This document shows, piece by piece, positions 11,698 through 21,700 of a stretch of DNA of 64,000 nt (the first letter of the stretch is position 1; every line of letters begins with the position of its first letter). Under the pieces are notes generated by a model that was given only the letters and a program-made list of their open reading frames with translations, did no database searches and was not told where the DNA came from. This stretch comes from Hoyosella levis (GTDB lineage Bacteria; Actinomycetota; Actinomycetes; Mycobacteriales; Mycobacteriaceae), in NCBI RefSeq assembly GCF_026008515.1, contig NZ_BQYM01000007.1, positions 124,001-188,000 of the forward strand, given 5' to 3'. Made by a program: the position numbers and the translations under genes.

Positions 11698-12489
11698 ATG
11701 CGCATTACCGTTCTTGGATGCTCCGGGAGCGTCACGGGCCCGAGCTCGCCGGCGTCGGGGTATCTCATCACGGCAGAAGACACCGCGCCACTGGTGCTCG
11801 ACTTCGGTGGCGGGGTGCTCGGTGCGCTGCAGCGGTATGTCGATCCAGGTGACGCGAACCTGATGCTCTCGCACCTGCATGCCGACCACTGCCTCGACAT
11901 CCCCGGCCTGCTGGTGTGGCGGCGCTATCACCCCGAGCCGCCGTCCGGGCGGGCGCTCGTCTACGGGCCCACGGACACGGCTGTGCGCATCGGTGCCGCG
12001 TCCTCCGAGGTGGGCGGGCATATCGATGATCTGTCGGACGTGCTTGATGTGCGTACGTGGGGCGATGCCGAAGAGGTCAAGTTCGGCAGCCTCACGGTGC
12101 TGCCGAGAAGGGTCTACCACCCCCCGGAGTCCTTCGGGTTCCGCATCACCTCGGCGGACGGGGCGGTGCTCGCCGTCAGTGGTGATACCGGGGTGTGCGA
12201 CCAGGTGCGCGAGCTCGCCGTCGGCGCGGACCTCTTCCTGTGCGAGGCCTCCTGGACGGATTCGCCCGACCGGCCCAAGGGCGTGCACCTCTCGGGCACG
12301 GAGGCCGGAAAGCTGGCCCGCGAGGCTGACGTCGGCGCGCTGCTGCTCACGCATATCCCGCCGTGGACCTCCGCCGATGCGGTGCTCGCGGAGGCGAAGG
12401 CCGAGTACGACGGACCGATCCACGTCGTCAAGCCCGACGATCAGTTCGATGTGGCGCAGGCCCGTCTCGTCGAGGAATCCCTGACCTGA
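11698..12489 (+). CDS. MBL-fold metallo-hydrolase, Rv1339-like (cyclic nucleotide phosphodiesterase family)
   Basis: A 263-residue metallo-beta-lactamase-fold protein that closely follows Rv1339 as I recall it, including the N terminus MRITVLGCSGSVTGPSSPAS. The metal-binding motif is LSHLHADHCLD, with further ligands in SGDTGVCD and LLLTHIPPWTS. Rv1339 has been reported as an atypical cAMP phosphodiesterase; transfer of that function here is inference. The ATG at 11698 is chosen by similarity; a recognisable ribosome site is weak. It lies between murI and rph as in M. tuberculosis. Confidence 0.85.
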   Translation: MRITVLGCSGSVTGPSSPASGYLITAEDTAPLVLDFGGGVLGALQRYVDPGDANLMLSHLHADHCLDIPGLLVWRRYHPEPPSGRALVYGPTDTAVRIGAASSEVGGHIDDLSDVLDVRTWGDAEEVKFGSLTVLPRRVYHPPESFGFRITSADGAVLAVSGDTGVCDQVRELAVGADLFLCEASWTDSPDRPKGVHLSGTEAGKLAREADVGALLLTHIPPWTSADAVLAEAKAEYDGPIHVVKPDDQFDVAQARLVEESLT

Positions 12490-12550
12490 CCCGTTTCGCC
12501 CGTAGCGTCGCGCGTGAACTACCGGTGGGGAAGCCGCTAGTCTCGAAGGG

Positions 12551-13342
12551 GTGAGCAGACGAGCAGATGGCAGAGCAGACGACGAACTACGCCCGATCCG
12601 GATTACCCGGGGGTTCACCGACCATCCAGCGGGATCGGTGCTCGTGGAGTTCGGCAAGACCCGCGTCATGTGCACCGCGAGCATCATCGACAGCGTGCCG
12701 CGCTGGAAGGACGGCAACGGCGAGGGCTGGCTGACCGCCGAGTACGCGATGCTGCCCGCGGCGACGCACTCGCGCAGTGGCCGCGAATCGGTGCGCGGCA
12801 AGGTGGGCGGGCGCACCCAGGAGATCAGCAGGCTCATCGGACGCTCCTTGCGTGCCTGCATCGACCTGAAGGCTATTGGCCCGCGCACCATCACCATTGA
12901 TTGCGATGTGCTGCAGGCCGACGGCGGCACCCGCACCGCCGCGATCACGGGTGCTTTCGTAGCGCTGCATGATGCGATCACCTACCTGGGCGCGACGGAT
13001 GCGTTGATCGATCCGAAGCCGCTCTCGTGCTCCATCGCGGCAGTGAGCGTGGGTGTCATCGACGGCCGGGTGCGGCTCGACCTGCCGTACGAGGAGGATT
13101 CGCGCGCCGAGGTCGATCTCAACGTGGTCGCTACCGATGCGGGCACATTTGTGGAGATCCAGGGCACCGGCGAGGGCGCCACGTTCCCGCGGTCCACCCT
13201 GGACGCGCTGCTCGACCTCGCGCTGAAGGGCTGTGCCGAGCTGGTCGAGATCCAGCGGGAAGCGCTCGCCGCGCCGTACCCGGGCGAGCTGCCGCTCCCG
13301 AGCCCGACCGCGCCGAAGAAGAAGGCCTTCGGCCACAAATGA
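12551..13342 (+). CDS. rph: Ribonuclease PH
   Basis: A phosphorolytic 3'-5' exoribonuclease that trims tRNA 3' ends. The 263-residue protein is highly conserved: [52 protein letters not shown] and [19 protein letters not shown] are family landmarks. The GTG at 12551 matches the mycobacterial start. It is preceded by an overlapping AAGGGG, so initiation may be unusual. It ends with an ATGA overlap into rdgB. Confidence 0.96.
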   Translation: MSRRADGRADDELRPIRITRGFTDHPAGSVLVEFGKTRVMCTASIIDSVPRWKDGNGEGWLTAEYAMLPAATHSRSGRESVRGKVGGRTQEISRLIGRSLRACIDLKAIGPRTITIDCDVLQADGGTRTAAITGAFVALHDAITYLGATDALIDPKPLSCSIAAVSVGVIDGRVRLDLPYEEDSRAEVDLNVVATDAGTFVEIQGTGEGATFPRSTLDALLDLALKGCAELVEIQREALAAPYPGELPLPSPTAPKKKAFGHK

Positions 13343-13998
13343 GCAAGGGACGAGGCATCGCCAAGACGTTGCTGGTGGCGAGCCGCAACGCCAAGAAGCT
13401 CGCTGAGCTGCAACGCCTGCTCGATGCTGCCGGGATCACAGGTATCGATCTCGTGAGCCTGCGGGACGTGCCGGAGTTCCCGGAAGCACCGGAGACGGGG
13501 GAGACCTTCGAGCAGAACGCGCTCGCCAAGGCCCGCGACGCGGTTGCCGCGACGGGCCTGGCGAGCGTGGCGGATGATTCCGGCCTCGAGATCGACGCCC
13601 TGCATGGCATGCCGGGGGTGCTGTCGGCACGGTGGAGCGGCACCCATGGGGATGATGCCGCCAATACCGCTCTAGTGGTGGCCCAGTTGCGCGATGTTCC
13701 CGATGAGCGGCGTTCCGCGGCGTTCGTCTCGGCCTGCGCGCTGGTGCTGCCCGATGGCACCGAGACCGTGGAGCGAGGGACATGGCGGGGCGCTATCGCG
13801 CACGAGGCTCGTGGCGAGGGCGGCTTTGGCTACGATCCCGTGTTCGTCCCGCTGGTGGGCGAGGACCCGGTTCATCCCGTGCTGGCGGATCGCACCGCGG
13901 CCGAGCTGTCACCGCAGGAGAAGGATGCGGTGTCTCATCGCGGCCGAGCACTGGCGCGGCTGCTGCCCTCGATCGCGGCCTGGGCCGCTTCCACCTGA
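13339..13998 (+). CDS. rdgB: Non-canonical purine NTP pyrophosphatase (RdgB/HAM1)
   Basis: This enzyme hydrolyses dITP, ITP and XTP to monophosphates, keeping deaminated purines out of DNA and RNA. The 219-residue product has the family N terminus [14 protein letters not shown], the catalytic region [17 protein letters not shown], and [11 protein letters not shown] and [10 protein letters not shown] near the C terminus. It is translationally coupled to rph by ATGA, as in the Rv1340-Rv1341 pair. Confidence 0.95.
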   Translation: MSKGRGIAKTLLVASRNAKKLAELQRLLDAAGITGIDLVSLRDVPEFPEAPETGETFEQNALAKARDAVAATGLASVADDSGLEIDALHGMPGVLSARWSGTHGDDAANTALVVAQLRDVPDERRSAAFVSACALVLPDGTETVERGTWRGAIAHEARGEGGFGYDPVFVPLVGEDPVHPVLADRTAAELSPQEKDAVSHRGRALARLLPSIAAWAAST

Positions 13999-14035
13999 AC
14001 GACCAGTCGATCGGGCCGTGGACGGGCGGCGCTGG

Positions 14036-14836
14036 CTACTCGCCCTCGTCCACGGTCTCGGCCGCCGGGTCGTCTTGTGGGTCACTTGGTGGATCGCCTT
14101 CGAGCGTTCCCTCGCCGGGCTCCTCGAGCACGCGCGGCTCGATGCGCAGCGAGCCGTCGATCTCCTGCACGGTAGGCGCGATGGCCTCGGCATCGCGGGA
14201 CAAGGAGCTCACCCGCAGCTGCACCACATAGGTGGTGCCATCGATCTCGGGGACAACGGTGCGTTCGACCACCGCCATGTAGCCATGCTCCTCATCGCGG
14301 AACTCGCCCGATACCGCATAGGACGGGAAATCGCCCACCATCGTGTCCGCGTCATCGAGGGCGATCTCGAAATCAGGGAGATTGCGCAGCGCGCCATCCG
14401 CATGCTCAAGAATGTCCTCGGCGGGAACCACCCGATCAAGGCGCTGGACGGTCAGCACGGCGGTGGGCAGCGGGCCCGGATCCGATTCGAAGAACCACTT
14501 GGTGCCAAGCGCCACGAAATGCGCTTGCGGGTACGTGGCGGGGTCGGCAGGTTCCCAGCCCTCGGGGACCTCGAACGCCACGATCGGCCCGGTCTCGCTG
14601 CCCGGAGGCAGGGGAGTGCGGCCAATGCCTTGCTCACCGAGATACTCGTTGATCGTGGTGGCGCGCTCCGGCTCCTCCGGCGCCACCGGCATGGGCGCTG
14701 TGGGGGTCGCAGGAGGGAGCGACACGGCCACCGTGGTCGGTGTGGCATCGCTAGGGGCAGTGTCCTCGCTCGCGCACCCTGCCACGGCCAGTGCGCCCGC
14801 TACCACGATCGCTGTCCCCGAGCGACGGATCATCAT
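14036..14836 (-). CDS. LpqN/LpqT-family lipoprotein
   Basis: A 266-residue secreted lipoprotein. A short signal peptide ends in the lipobox LAVAGCAS, so the mature protein would be lipid-anchored outside the membrane. After a low-complexity Thr/Pro linker comes a globular region with PIVAFEVPEGWEPADPATYP and VLTVQRLDRVVPAEDIL, which resembles the LpqN/LpqT family of mycolic-acid bacteria. The C terminus is acidic and Pro-rich. Start at ATG 14836; the adjacent ATG at 14833 has a better-spaced AAGAGAG. Role unknown; LpqN has been linked to envelope biogenesis. Confidence 0.75.
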   Translation of the reverse strand: MMIRRSGTAIVVAGALAVAGCASEDTAPSDATPTTVAVSLPPATPTAPMPVAPEEPERATTINEYLGEQGIGRTPLPPGSETGPIVAFEVPEGWEPADPATYPQAHFVALGTKWFFESDPGPLPTAVLTVQRLDRVVPAEDILEHADGALRNLPDFEIALDDADTMVGDFPSYAVSGEFRDEEHGYMAVVERTVVPEIDGTTYVVQLRVSSLSRDAEAIAPTVQEIDGSLRIEPRVLEEPGEGTLEGDPPSDPQDDPAAETVDEGE

Positions 14837-14891
14837 GCTCTCTTGAATATCCCGCCGCCACCGCGATGTCAAAGCCACCATCCGCGACGAG

Positions 14892-15233
14892 TCACAATCG
14901 TTGCCCCGCCCGGGTCTTGCGCGTCACCTTGTGCTCGACGATGAACGACAGGAACGGGATCGTGCCCGCGAGCAGCACACCCAGCGTCGGCACCGGGCGC
15001 CAGCGCGCCTTCACCGCCAGATCCAGCGTCACCAGCAGGAACACGAAATACACCCAGCCATGCACCACCGGGATGATCGCCGCCCACCCTGGCATGTCCA
15101 GCTTCAGGATGTACTTCGCGATCATCTCCACCGTCAGCACCAGCAACCAGATGCCCGTGGTGATCGCCAGCACGCGGTAACGGGTCAACGCCGGGCCGAT
15201 GCGATTCGGCAACGTGCTTGTCGGAGCAGTCAC
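14892..15233 (-). CDS. DUF3817 integral membrane protein (Rv1342c-like)
   Basis: A 113-residue protein with three hydrophobic segments. The DUF3817 pattern is clear in PGWAAIIPVVHGWVYFVFLL and FLSFIVEHKV. The GTG at 15233 overlaps the stop of the upstream gene by 4 bases (GTGA), so it is coupled to the lprD-like gene, exactly as Rv1343c-Rv1342c. Function unknown. Confidence 0.85.
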   Translation of the reverse strand: MTAPTSTLPNRIGPALTRYRVLAITTGIWLLVLTVEMIAKYILKLDMPGWAAIIPVVHGWVYFVFLLVTLDLAVKARWRPVPTLGVLLAGTIPFLSFIVEHKVTRKTRAGQRL

Positions 15234-15622
15234 TCCGCGTTCCTTTCGTCAGAATTCCGGGGCTTGTCCTCGGCAAGCTCGGCAAGGAGGCGGTTGTACT
15301 CCCGCAACTGCGGGTCCTCCTCCTCGGCCCGGGCAGCGCTCCGCGGGCGCTGCGGCAGAAGGTCCTCCGGGATCTCCCGCGGCTCGTCAGTGCGCGGATC
15401 GACCTCGCCGCGCTCGAGCCGGACGAACCGAAGATACGCATACACGAAGAATCCCGCGAACAACGGCCACTGCAACGCATACCCCAGGTTCTGCGCCGAG
15501 CCAGACATCGAGTCATAGCGCTGCCACTGCCACCATCCCAGCAGCAGGCACGCGGCAGCAGCGATCACCACGAACACGATCAACGCGACGCGACGCGAAC
15601 GGGAAGGAGAGGTGCCAGCCAC
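15230..15622 (-). CDS. lprD: LprD-like transmembrane protein
   Basis: A 130-residue protein with two hydrophobic segments (about 10-30 and 48-66) separated by WWQWQRYDSMSGSAQNLGYA, the hallmark of the Rv1343c (LprD) family, followed by a charged cytoplasmic tail. Unlike the M. tuberculosis name suggests, no convincing lipobox is present (AAAACLLLG is only weakly similar), so I read it as a plain membrane protein. It is followed by the DUF3817 gene through a GTGA overlap. Confidence 0.75.
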   Translation of the reverse strand: MAGTSPSRSRRVALIVFVVIAAAACLLLGWWQWQRYDSMSGSAQNLGYALQWPLFAGFFVYAYLRFVRLERGEVDPRTDEPREIPEDLLPQRPRSAARAEEEDPQLREYNRLLAELAEDKPRNSDERNAE

Positions 15623-15728
15623 ACCACTACGGTACCGGCAACAGCGCTGTGGCCACGCTCACGCACGGTCGGTTCGGCGTCGCGCGATCGTGGGCGCGGG
15701 CGGGCAGCTCGGCCTCCGCTGTCCCGCA

Positions 15729-15793
15729 AAAGCCTATGAAACGAAACAAAAACTGCTCGAAACTGGTGCGGATTGTTGCGTTCCATAGGCTTT
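15729..15793. repeat. Dispersed hairpin element, family F (single copy here)
   Basis: AAAGCCTATGAAACGAAAC (15729-15747) pairs with GTTGCGTTCCATAGGCTTT (15775-15793) at 17 of 19 positions, with a 27-nt gap. It starts 7 bases past the stop of the minus-strand deacetylase-like gene and is AT-rich relative to its surroundings. No second copy is in this window. Confidence 0.75.
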
Positions 15794-15799
15794 CGACGG

Positions 15800-16693
15800 T
15801 CAGGTTCTAGCTCGTGCAAACAGCGCGCCCGCCGCGATGGTGAGCCGGTGCAGATCGACGAGCTCGTCGGCCGCAAGGCGGGGGCCGATGTAGCCGCCCG
15901 CGAGGACGAACGCGACGGGGACGGATTCCCGCGCGCAGAACTCGAACACGAGGCGCTCGCGCTCGGCGAGGATGTCGCTGGTGATTCCCCGGAGCCCGCC
16001 GATGCTGCAGTCCTCGTGCGGATCCATGCCCGCGTTGTACAGCAGCAGGTCGGGCCGGAGCCTCTTCAACTGGTCGAGCGCGTGCTCGACGCGGCCGAGG
16101 TAGACGTCGGCGCGGTCGACCATCCACAGGGTGGAGTTGTCGGTGTCGGAGTAGGAATCGAACGAGGACACCGACACGTCCAGCTGCGTGATCCGCGGGT
16201 CGGTGCCGATGATGGAGGCCGTTCCGCCGCCGCAATGCGCGTCGAGGTCGAGGATGGCCACGGTCGATGTTTCCGCTTGCAGCGCCGCCGCGGCGGCGAC
16301 CGCGAGCCCGTTGACGCTGCAGAAACCACTGCCCATATCGCGGCGGGCGTGGTGCAGCCCCGACGATAGCGAGCCCGCCGAGCCTTCCTCGAGCGCGGTC
16401 AGCGCGGCCGCGACCACCCCGCCAGTCGATGCGGAAATGGAGGTCCACAGGCCTGGATCCCAGGTGAGTCCCTGCGATTCGGCAACCACGCGGGGCCGTC
16501 CGGTGCGGAGCGCGTCGATGTAGTCGGGTTCGTGCGCGCCCTCGAGGTCGGCGGCGGTGATGGGGTCTGGCGTGGCGATCCGCACCCCGTCGATGGGGCG
16601 GGATTCGAGGGAATCAGCGATCCATCCGGATTTCGCGACGGTGTCGAAGCTTTCCTCGGAGGCGATATAGCGGGGCGAGTAGAAGACTTTCAT
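15800..16693 (-). CDS. Histone deacetylase superfamily (acetoin-utilisation/amidohydrolase type) protein
   Basis: A 297-residue protein of the arginase/deacetylase fold. The zinc-site pattern is present: the His114-His115 dyad in SGLHHARRDMGSGFC, Asp149/Asp151/His153 in ILDLDAHCGGGT, Asp224 in NAGMDPHEDC, and a terminal AGGYIGP tyrosine. Family members deacetylate lysines, acetylpolyamines or small amides; the substrate here cannot be told. The start at ATG 16693 has GAAAGG 9 bases upstream; a longer reading adds 9 unlikely residues. A family F hairpin follows the stop. Confidence 0.85.
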   Translation of the reverse strand: MKVFYSPRYIASEESFDTVAKSGWIADSLESRPIDGVRIATPDPITAADLEGAHEPDYIDALRTGRPRVVAESQGLTWDPGLWTSISASTGGVVAAALTALEEGSAGSLSSGLHHARRDMGSGFCSVNGLAVAAAAALQAETSTVAILDLDAHCGGGTASIIGTDPRITQLDVSVSSFDSYSDTDNSTLWMVDRADVYLGRVEHALDQLKRLRPDLLLYNAGMDPHEDCSIGGLRGITSDILAERERLVFEFCARESVPVAFVLAGGYIGPRLAADELVDLHRLTIAAGALFARART

Positions 16694-16787
16694 GGGGTGC
16701 CTTTCGCGTTCTGCGGGCATGGCGAAGGTGCGCTTGGTGGAGGGTTTGCGCCGGTGGCTGGTTTGGGACGGCTAGCCGGTGGAGTTG

Positions 16788-17207
16788 CTAGCGCCGGTTC
16801 ATCAGGTAGTCGCAGGGGTTCCAGATGCTGGGGTCGGCGATGTAGAAGTAGGCATGGCCACCTTCGGGGCTGCGGACCTCAAGGATTCCCCAGCGCGTTT
16901 TCCACCACGCTTGTCCGTCCGACAGGAACAGCGCGGCCGCGACGGCGTCCGGATTGTGGTTGCGGAAGCGGAAAACCTCATCGTCCTTCGTGACGACAAT
17001 CTGGTCGTCGTCATCGACGGTGGCCGTCACCTCGACGGGATGCTTGTCCTCGAACGCCTTGCGCGCGTGGATCCAGTGGACGACGTGCCCGCTCTGGTAC
17101 AAGCGGCAGCCGGGTACGCCGCTGCCGATGCGGACCACGGCGATCTCCTTTTCGTGGGAACCAGGTGTGCCATCGGGTTCAGGCGTGGCGTGAAGATCGT
17201 CGGTCAT
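16788..17207 (-). CDS. Conserved hypothetical protein, unrecognised
   Basis: A 139-residue soluble protein that I do not recognise. It has no signal peptide or membrane segment. The body is rich in aromatic residues (WIHARKAFEDKHPVEVTATV, QAWWKTRWGILEV, GHAYFYIADPSIWNP) and could be a small beta-rich domain. Start at ATG 17207 is well supported by GAGGAG 7 bases upstream. It is upstream of and codirectional with the deacetylase-like gene (94-base gap), so they may be cotranscribed, and divergent from the DUF218 gene. Confidence 0.6.
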   Translation of the reverse strand: MTDDLHATPEPDGTPGSHEKEIAVVRIGSGVPGCRLYQSGHVVHWIHARKAFEDKHPVEVTATVDDDDQIVVTKDDEVFRFRNHNPDAVAAALFLSDGQAWWKTRWGILEVRSPEGGHAYFYIADPSIWNPCDYLMNRR

Positions 17208-17472
17208 CGAGAACTCCTCGATCCAGGGCCCGCAGGGGCCAGCTCCTGCCGCGCGCCGGTCGACGCGAGGCCGCTTCCTCACCCGAGCCACCCATGAGCA
17301 TGGGGTTGGCCTGCAGCCCAGTCGGGGCTTTGCGGCTGCATCTCGTGAAGCATTCGTCAGTGTACGGAGGGGGTCTGACAGAAAACGTCGAAGCCCGGGC
17401 GGGTGGTCCTGGACTCGACGGGAGGAGCGCTGCCGACACGGTGCCGGACGCGTACCAGCATTCTCGGTCGCA

Positions 17473-18099
17473 GTGGATAAGCTTGCTGCCGTGCGACGAC
17501 TCATGCGACGAACGATCCTGCTCGGAATCCTTGGGCTCGTCCTCATCATCGCGGCATCGAGCGCGTGGGTGCAGTGGCAGAGCCGCTCACGCATCGAGAC
17601 CGGAACCCCGCAGGAATGGGTCATCGTCCTCGGCGACCGCGTGCGCGACGGCGAACCCTCGGACTACCTCCGCGAACGTCTCGACACCGCCATCGGCATC
17701 ATGCAGGAGGATCGCGCGGCACAGGTGCTCATCTCCGGGCACGCCGCCTCGAAAAAGGGCAACGAGGTCGCCGCCATGCACGACTACCTCACCGAGCAAG
17801 GAATCGAAGCGGAGGCGATCACCAAGGACCGGCACGGCGTGACCACCTACAACACGTGCGCCCGCGCCCACGACGTGTTCGGCATCAACAATGCCACCGT
17901 CGTCACCCAGGACTTCCACCTGCGGCGAGCCGTGGCGCTCTGCGAGGAACAAGGCATCCACACCGTCGGCGAGGAAGCGACCTCCGACGCCGGTACCTAC
18001 CTCACTGTTCGCAACTGGTTCCGCGAGATCGTGCTCTCCCGGCCCAAGGCACTTCTTGATAGCACCCTCGATCCTGGGCCGCGGACTCGCGAGCGGTGA
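17473..18099 (+). CDS. SanA/YdcF-type (DUF218) membrane-anchored protein
   Basis: A 208-residue protein with an N-terminal membrane anchor (about 12-35) and an outward-facing DUF218 domain: WVIVLGDRVRDGEPSDYLRERLDTAI, LISGHAASKKGNEVAAM and TVVTQDFHLRRAVALCEEQG are characteristic of SanA/vancomycin-resistance-associated proteins. In enterobacteria SanA affects envelope permeability; the role here is unknown. Start is the GTG at 17473; an in-frame GTG 18 bases later is possible. Two different hairpin elements follow the stop, before a convergent tRNA gene. Confidence 0.82.
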   Translation: MDKLAAVRRLMRRTILLGILGLVLIIAASSAWVQWQSRSRIETGTPQEWVIVLGDRVRDGEPSDYLRERLDTAIGIMQEDRAAQVLISGHAASKKGNEVAAMHDYLTEQGIEAEAITKDRHGVTTYNTCARAHDVFGINNATVVTQDFHLRRAVALCEEQGIHTVGEEATSDAGTYLTVRNWFREIVLSRPKALLDSTLDPGPRTRER

Positions 18100-18121
18100 G
18101 TGGTTGCGGCAGCCTCCGGAA

Positions 18122-18183
18122 CTGCGAGCGAAAGTCAACAGATGTCCGATTCTGGGGCGTGATTTGTTGACTTTCGCTCGCAG
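18122..18183. repeat. Dispersed hairpin element, family E (single copy here)
   Basis: CTGCGAGCGAAAGTCAACA (18122-18140) is perfectly complementary over 19 bp to 18165-18183, with three further inner pairs possible. It begins 22 bases after the DUF218 gene and is followed 67 bases later by a family A copy. Confidence 0.85.
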
Positions 18184-18250
18184 ATTTTCACTGTCGAGTG
18201 GTGGGTCGGCGCGGCGCGCCCACCAGCGGCGCAAAAGCACCGGAAACAGC

Positions 18251-18300
18251 CAAACGCGATAGAAACCGCCCCTGGATCGAGGCATTTTCTATCGCGTTTG
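18251..18300. repeat. Dispersed hairpin element, family A (copy 2)
   Basis: CAAACGCGATAGAAA (18251-18265) pairs perfectly with TTTCTATCGCGTTTG (18286-18300). The arms are the same as at 3399-3448 and the gap between the shared 14-bp arms is again 22 nt, although the loop sequence differs. It lies between the DUF218 gene and convergent tRNA-Leu. Confidence 0.9.
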
Positions 18301-18325
18301 CAGTGAGGGCAGCGAACCCATCTTG

Positions 18326-18407
<82 letters not shown>

Positions 18408-18569
18408 GCGCAGGGCATAGCGTACGGCGTGGCGCGGGCTGTCCGCTACTTGGTGCTGCGCGGCCACGCTGAGCCGCCTAGCGCAGGTAACGATTCGATA
18501 ACGCGCACCACGCCGTCGAGGACCCCTGCCAGGCCCTTTTAGACGCCCTGAACTGCTCAAACAACCAAA

Positions 18570-18651
18570 CATGAGCGGTTACTCATGATTAACCGTATTG
18601 GCTACCGGTCAGTAGCTTTCGCCGCGCCGAAAAAACATGAGGAAAACCTCA
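18570..18651 (+). promoter_or_regulatory. Cluster of inverted repeats upstream of fas (candidate operators)
   Basis: The 361-base gap between tRNA-Leu and fas holds a run of short palindromes. These are CATGAG/CTCATG (18570-18587), the overlapping CGGTTA/TAACCG (18576-18595), GCTAC/GTAGC (18601-18616) and TGAGG/CCTCA (18638-18651). fas is transcriptionally controlled by FasR-type regulators in mycolic-acid bacteria. These are the only obvious operator-like sites here, but I cannot match any one to a known consensus. Confidence 0.4.
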
Positions 18652-18768
18652 CGAATGTGTGTCACTCTGAATCCAGGCCGCAACGAGCCGCGCACTCACC
18701 ACGTGCCGCCGGACACCCACGCTCGGCCCCCTTGACCTTCCCCAGCACACCCCGCACCGGAGCAGCAC

Positions 18769-21700
18769 ATGACCTTGAGCGATCACCCCTACGCCCGCGA
18801 TGCCGCCACGGCCCACCGCCACCCTGGCCGCACGCTGGTCGATGATTTCCGGGCCGGCACCCGCTACGCGATCGCGTTCGGCGGGCAAGGCTCCGACTGG
18901 CTGCCCGCCCTCGCCGAGCTCGCCCATGACTCCGGCACCACCGCTGAGCTCGCGGAGCTCGCGCAGCAGGCGAACACGCTGATCGCGCCGCTCGCCGATG
19001 ACCTGCTGGCCATCCGGCCCGCCTTCGCCCCGATCGCCTGGCTGCCCGCCGCGATGCCCTCGGCAGCACCTAGCCAGAACACTGGCGCGCACATGATCAC
19101 CGGGCCGGAAGCCAGGGGAGCCGCGCTGTCGCTGCCCGGCATCCTGCTCGTGCAGCTCGCCACGCTGCGCCTCCTCGCCCTAGAGGGCCTCGACACCCGC
19201 GCCATCCCGCCCGTTGCCACCGCCGGTCACTCGCAGGGCGCTCTTGCCGCGGAGGCGGTGCGCCACCACGGCGAGCGCGACGCCGAGATCCTCGCCATCG
19301 CCCAGCTCATCGGCGCCGCAGCCACCCTCGTGGGCCGCCGCCGCGGACTGCGCGCCCACGGCGAGCATCCTGCGATGCTGTCGATCTCGCGCGTTGATCC
19401 CGCCACCATCGAGCGCATCGTCGCCGAGCTTGCCGAGGGCCTGCACCCGGCCCAGGCGCCCGTGGTCTCGCTGCGCAACGGTCGCCGCCGCTGCGTCCTC
19501 TCCGGCCCGCCCGCGCAGCTCGACCGTGTGCGCCGCCGCCTCGCCGCGATCACCGCCGAGCAGCGCGCCGAGCGTGATGCCCGCACGCGCGGTGGCGCCA
19601 TCCTCGACCCGGTCCTCGAGCCCGTCCACGCCGAGGTCGCCTTCCACCATCCCGCCATGGCCGAAGCCGTTGACCTCGTGGCCGACTGGGCCGCTGACTG
19701 CGACCTCGACGCCGAGCTCGCCCGGACCCTTGCCACCATTGCGCTCGTCGATCCCGTCGACTGGGTGCGCGACATCGAGGCGCTCGGCGAGGCCGGGGCC
19801 ACCTGGATCCTCGACATCACCCCCGGCGACGGCCTGGCCCGCATGACCAGCTCCATCACCCGCGGCCTCGGCGTCGAGGTCATCGCCGCGAGCACCCGCG
19901 GCGGCCACCGCAACCTCTTCACCCCTGGCGCGGCGCCTCGCCCCGCCCCGGCGTGGACGTCCTACGCGCCGAGCCCCATCCGCCTGCCCGATGGCCGCAC
20001 CGCCGTGGAGACCCGGTTCACCCGCCTCACCGGCCGCTCGCCGATCATCCTCGCCGGCATGACCCCCACCACTGTGGACGCCGCCATCGTTGCCGCGGCC
20101 GCGAACGCCGGGCATTGGTCCGAGCTCGCCGGGGGAGGGCAGGTCACCGCAGAGATCCTCCAAGACCGCATCACCGAGCTCGCCGCGGCACTCGAGCCGG
20201 GCCGCGCTGCCCAGTTCAACGCCCTCTACCTCGACCCCTACCTGTGGAAGCTGCAAGTCGGCGCGCGCCGCCTCCTGCAGAAGCACCGCGAGGCCGGGGC
20301 GCCCATCGACGGCATCACCATCACCGCGGGCATCCCCGAGCTCGACGAGGCCCTCGGCCTGATCCGTGACCTCACCGCGTCCGGCATCACCCACATCGCG
20401 TTCAAGCCCGGCACCACCGCGCAGATCCGCGCCGTCATCCGCATCGCCGCCGAGGTCCCCGAGCAGCCGCTGATCGTGCAGATCGAGGGCGGCAAGGCCG
20501 GTGGGCACCACTCGTGGGAGGACCTCGACGACCTGCTGATCGACACCTACGCCGAGCTGCGGGCCCGCCCGAACATCGTGATCGCCGTCGGCGGTGGCAT
20601 CGGCACCCCCGAGCGGGCCGCCGAATACCTCACGGGCACGTGGTCACACGTCCACGGCTTCCCCGTCATGCCGATCGACGCCGTCCTCATCGGCACCGCC
20701 GCGATGGCGGCGCGGGAGGCCACCACCTCGCCCGACGTCAAGCGGCTCCTGGTGAACACCGCCGGCACCGAGCAGTGGATCGGCGCTGGCCACTCCACCT
20801 ATGGCATGGCCTCGGGACGCAGCCAGCTCGGCGCGGACATCCACGAGATCGACAACGCCGCATCACGCTGCGGACGCCTCCTCGACACCGTCGCCGGGGA
20901 CGCTAGCGCCGTCACCGCGCGCCGCGACGAGATCATCACCGCCCTCGCCGCCACCGCTAAGCCCTACTTCGGCGATCTTGCCACCATGACCTACCAGCAG
21001 TGGCTCGAGCGGTACGTGGAGATGACGGTCGGCAACACCGCGACCCGCTGGGACCTCGGCACCGATCTTGGCGCGGCATGCGACGAGTCGTGGCGCTCGG
21101 TGTGGACCGACCCCACCTGGAAGGAGCGCTTCGCGGCAATGCTGCGTCGCGCCGAGGCCCGCCTGCACCCGCAGGACCGGGGCAGGTTCGCTTCCCGCCT
21201 CGCCGACCCCACCGCCCCCGCTGCACCCTCGACGACCATTCAGCCGTCGCGCCTCGAATGGCCGCACGCCACCATCGCAGCGCTCCTCCAGGCGTATCCC
21301 GCTGCCGCGAGCACCGTCCTGCACCCCGGCGACCTGCCGTTCTTCCTGCACCTGTGCCGGCAGCCCGGCAAGCCCGTGCCGTTCGTGCCGGTCATCGACG
21401 CGGACGTGCGCCGCTGGTGGCGGTCGGACTCCCTGTGGCAGGCCCACGACCCCCGCTACACCGCCGACCAGGTGTGCATCATCCCCGGCCCGGTCTCGGT
21501 CGCGGGCATCACCGCTGCTGATGAGCCGATCGCGGAGATCCTCGGACGCTTCGAGACCGCCACCTTCGCGGCCCTGCGCGCTCCCGCCACGGCAGCTATC
21601 TCCCGCCGCCGCGTGCCGCACCCCTCTCCGCTCGGTGTCCTCCTTGCTGCTCCCGATGTCGCGTGGGGGAGCCGTCGCGTCGCGAACCCGCTCCGCCGCC

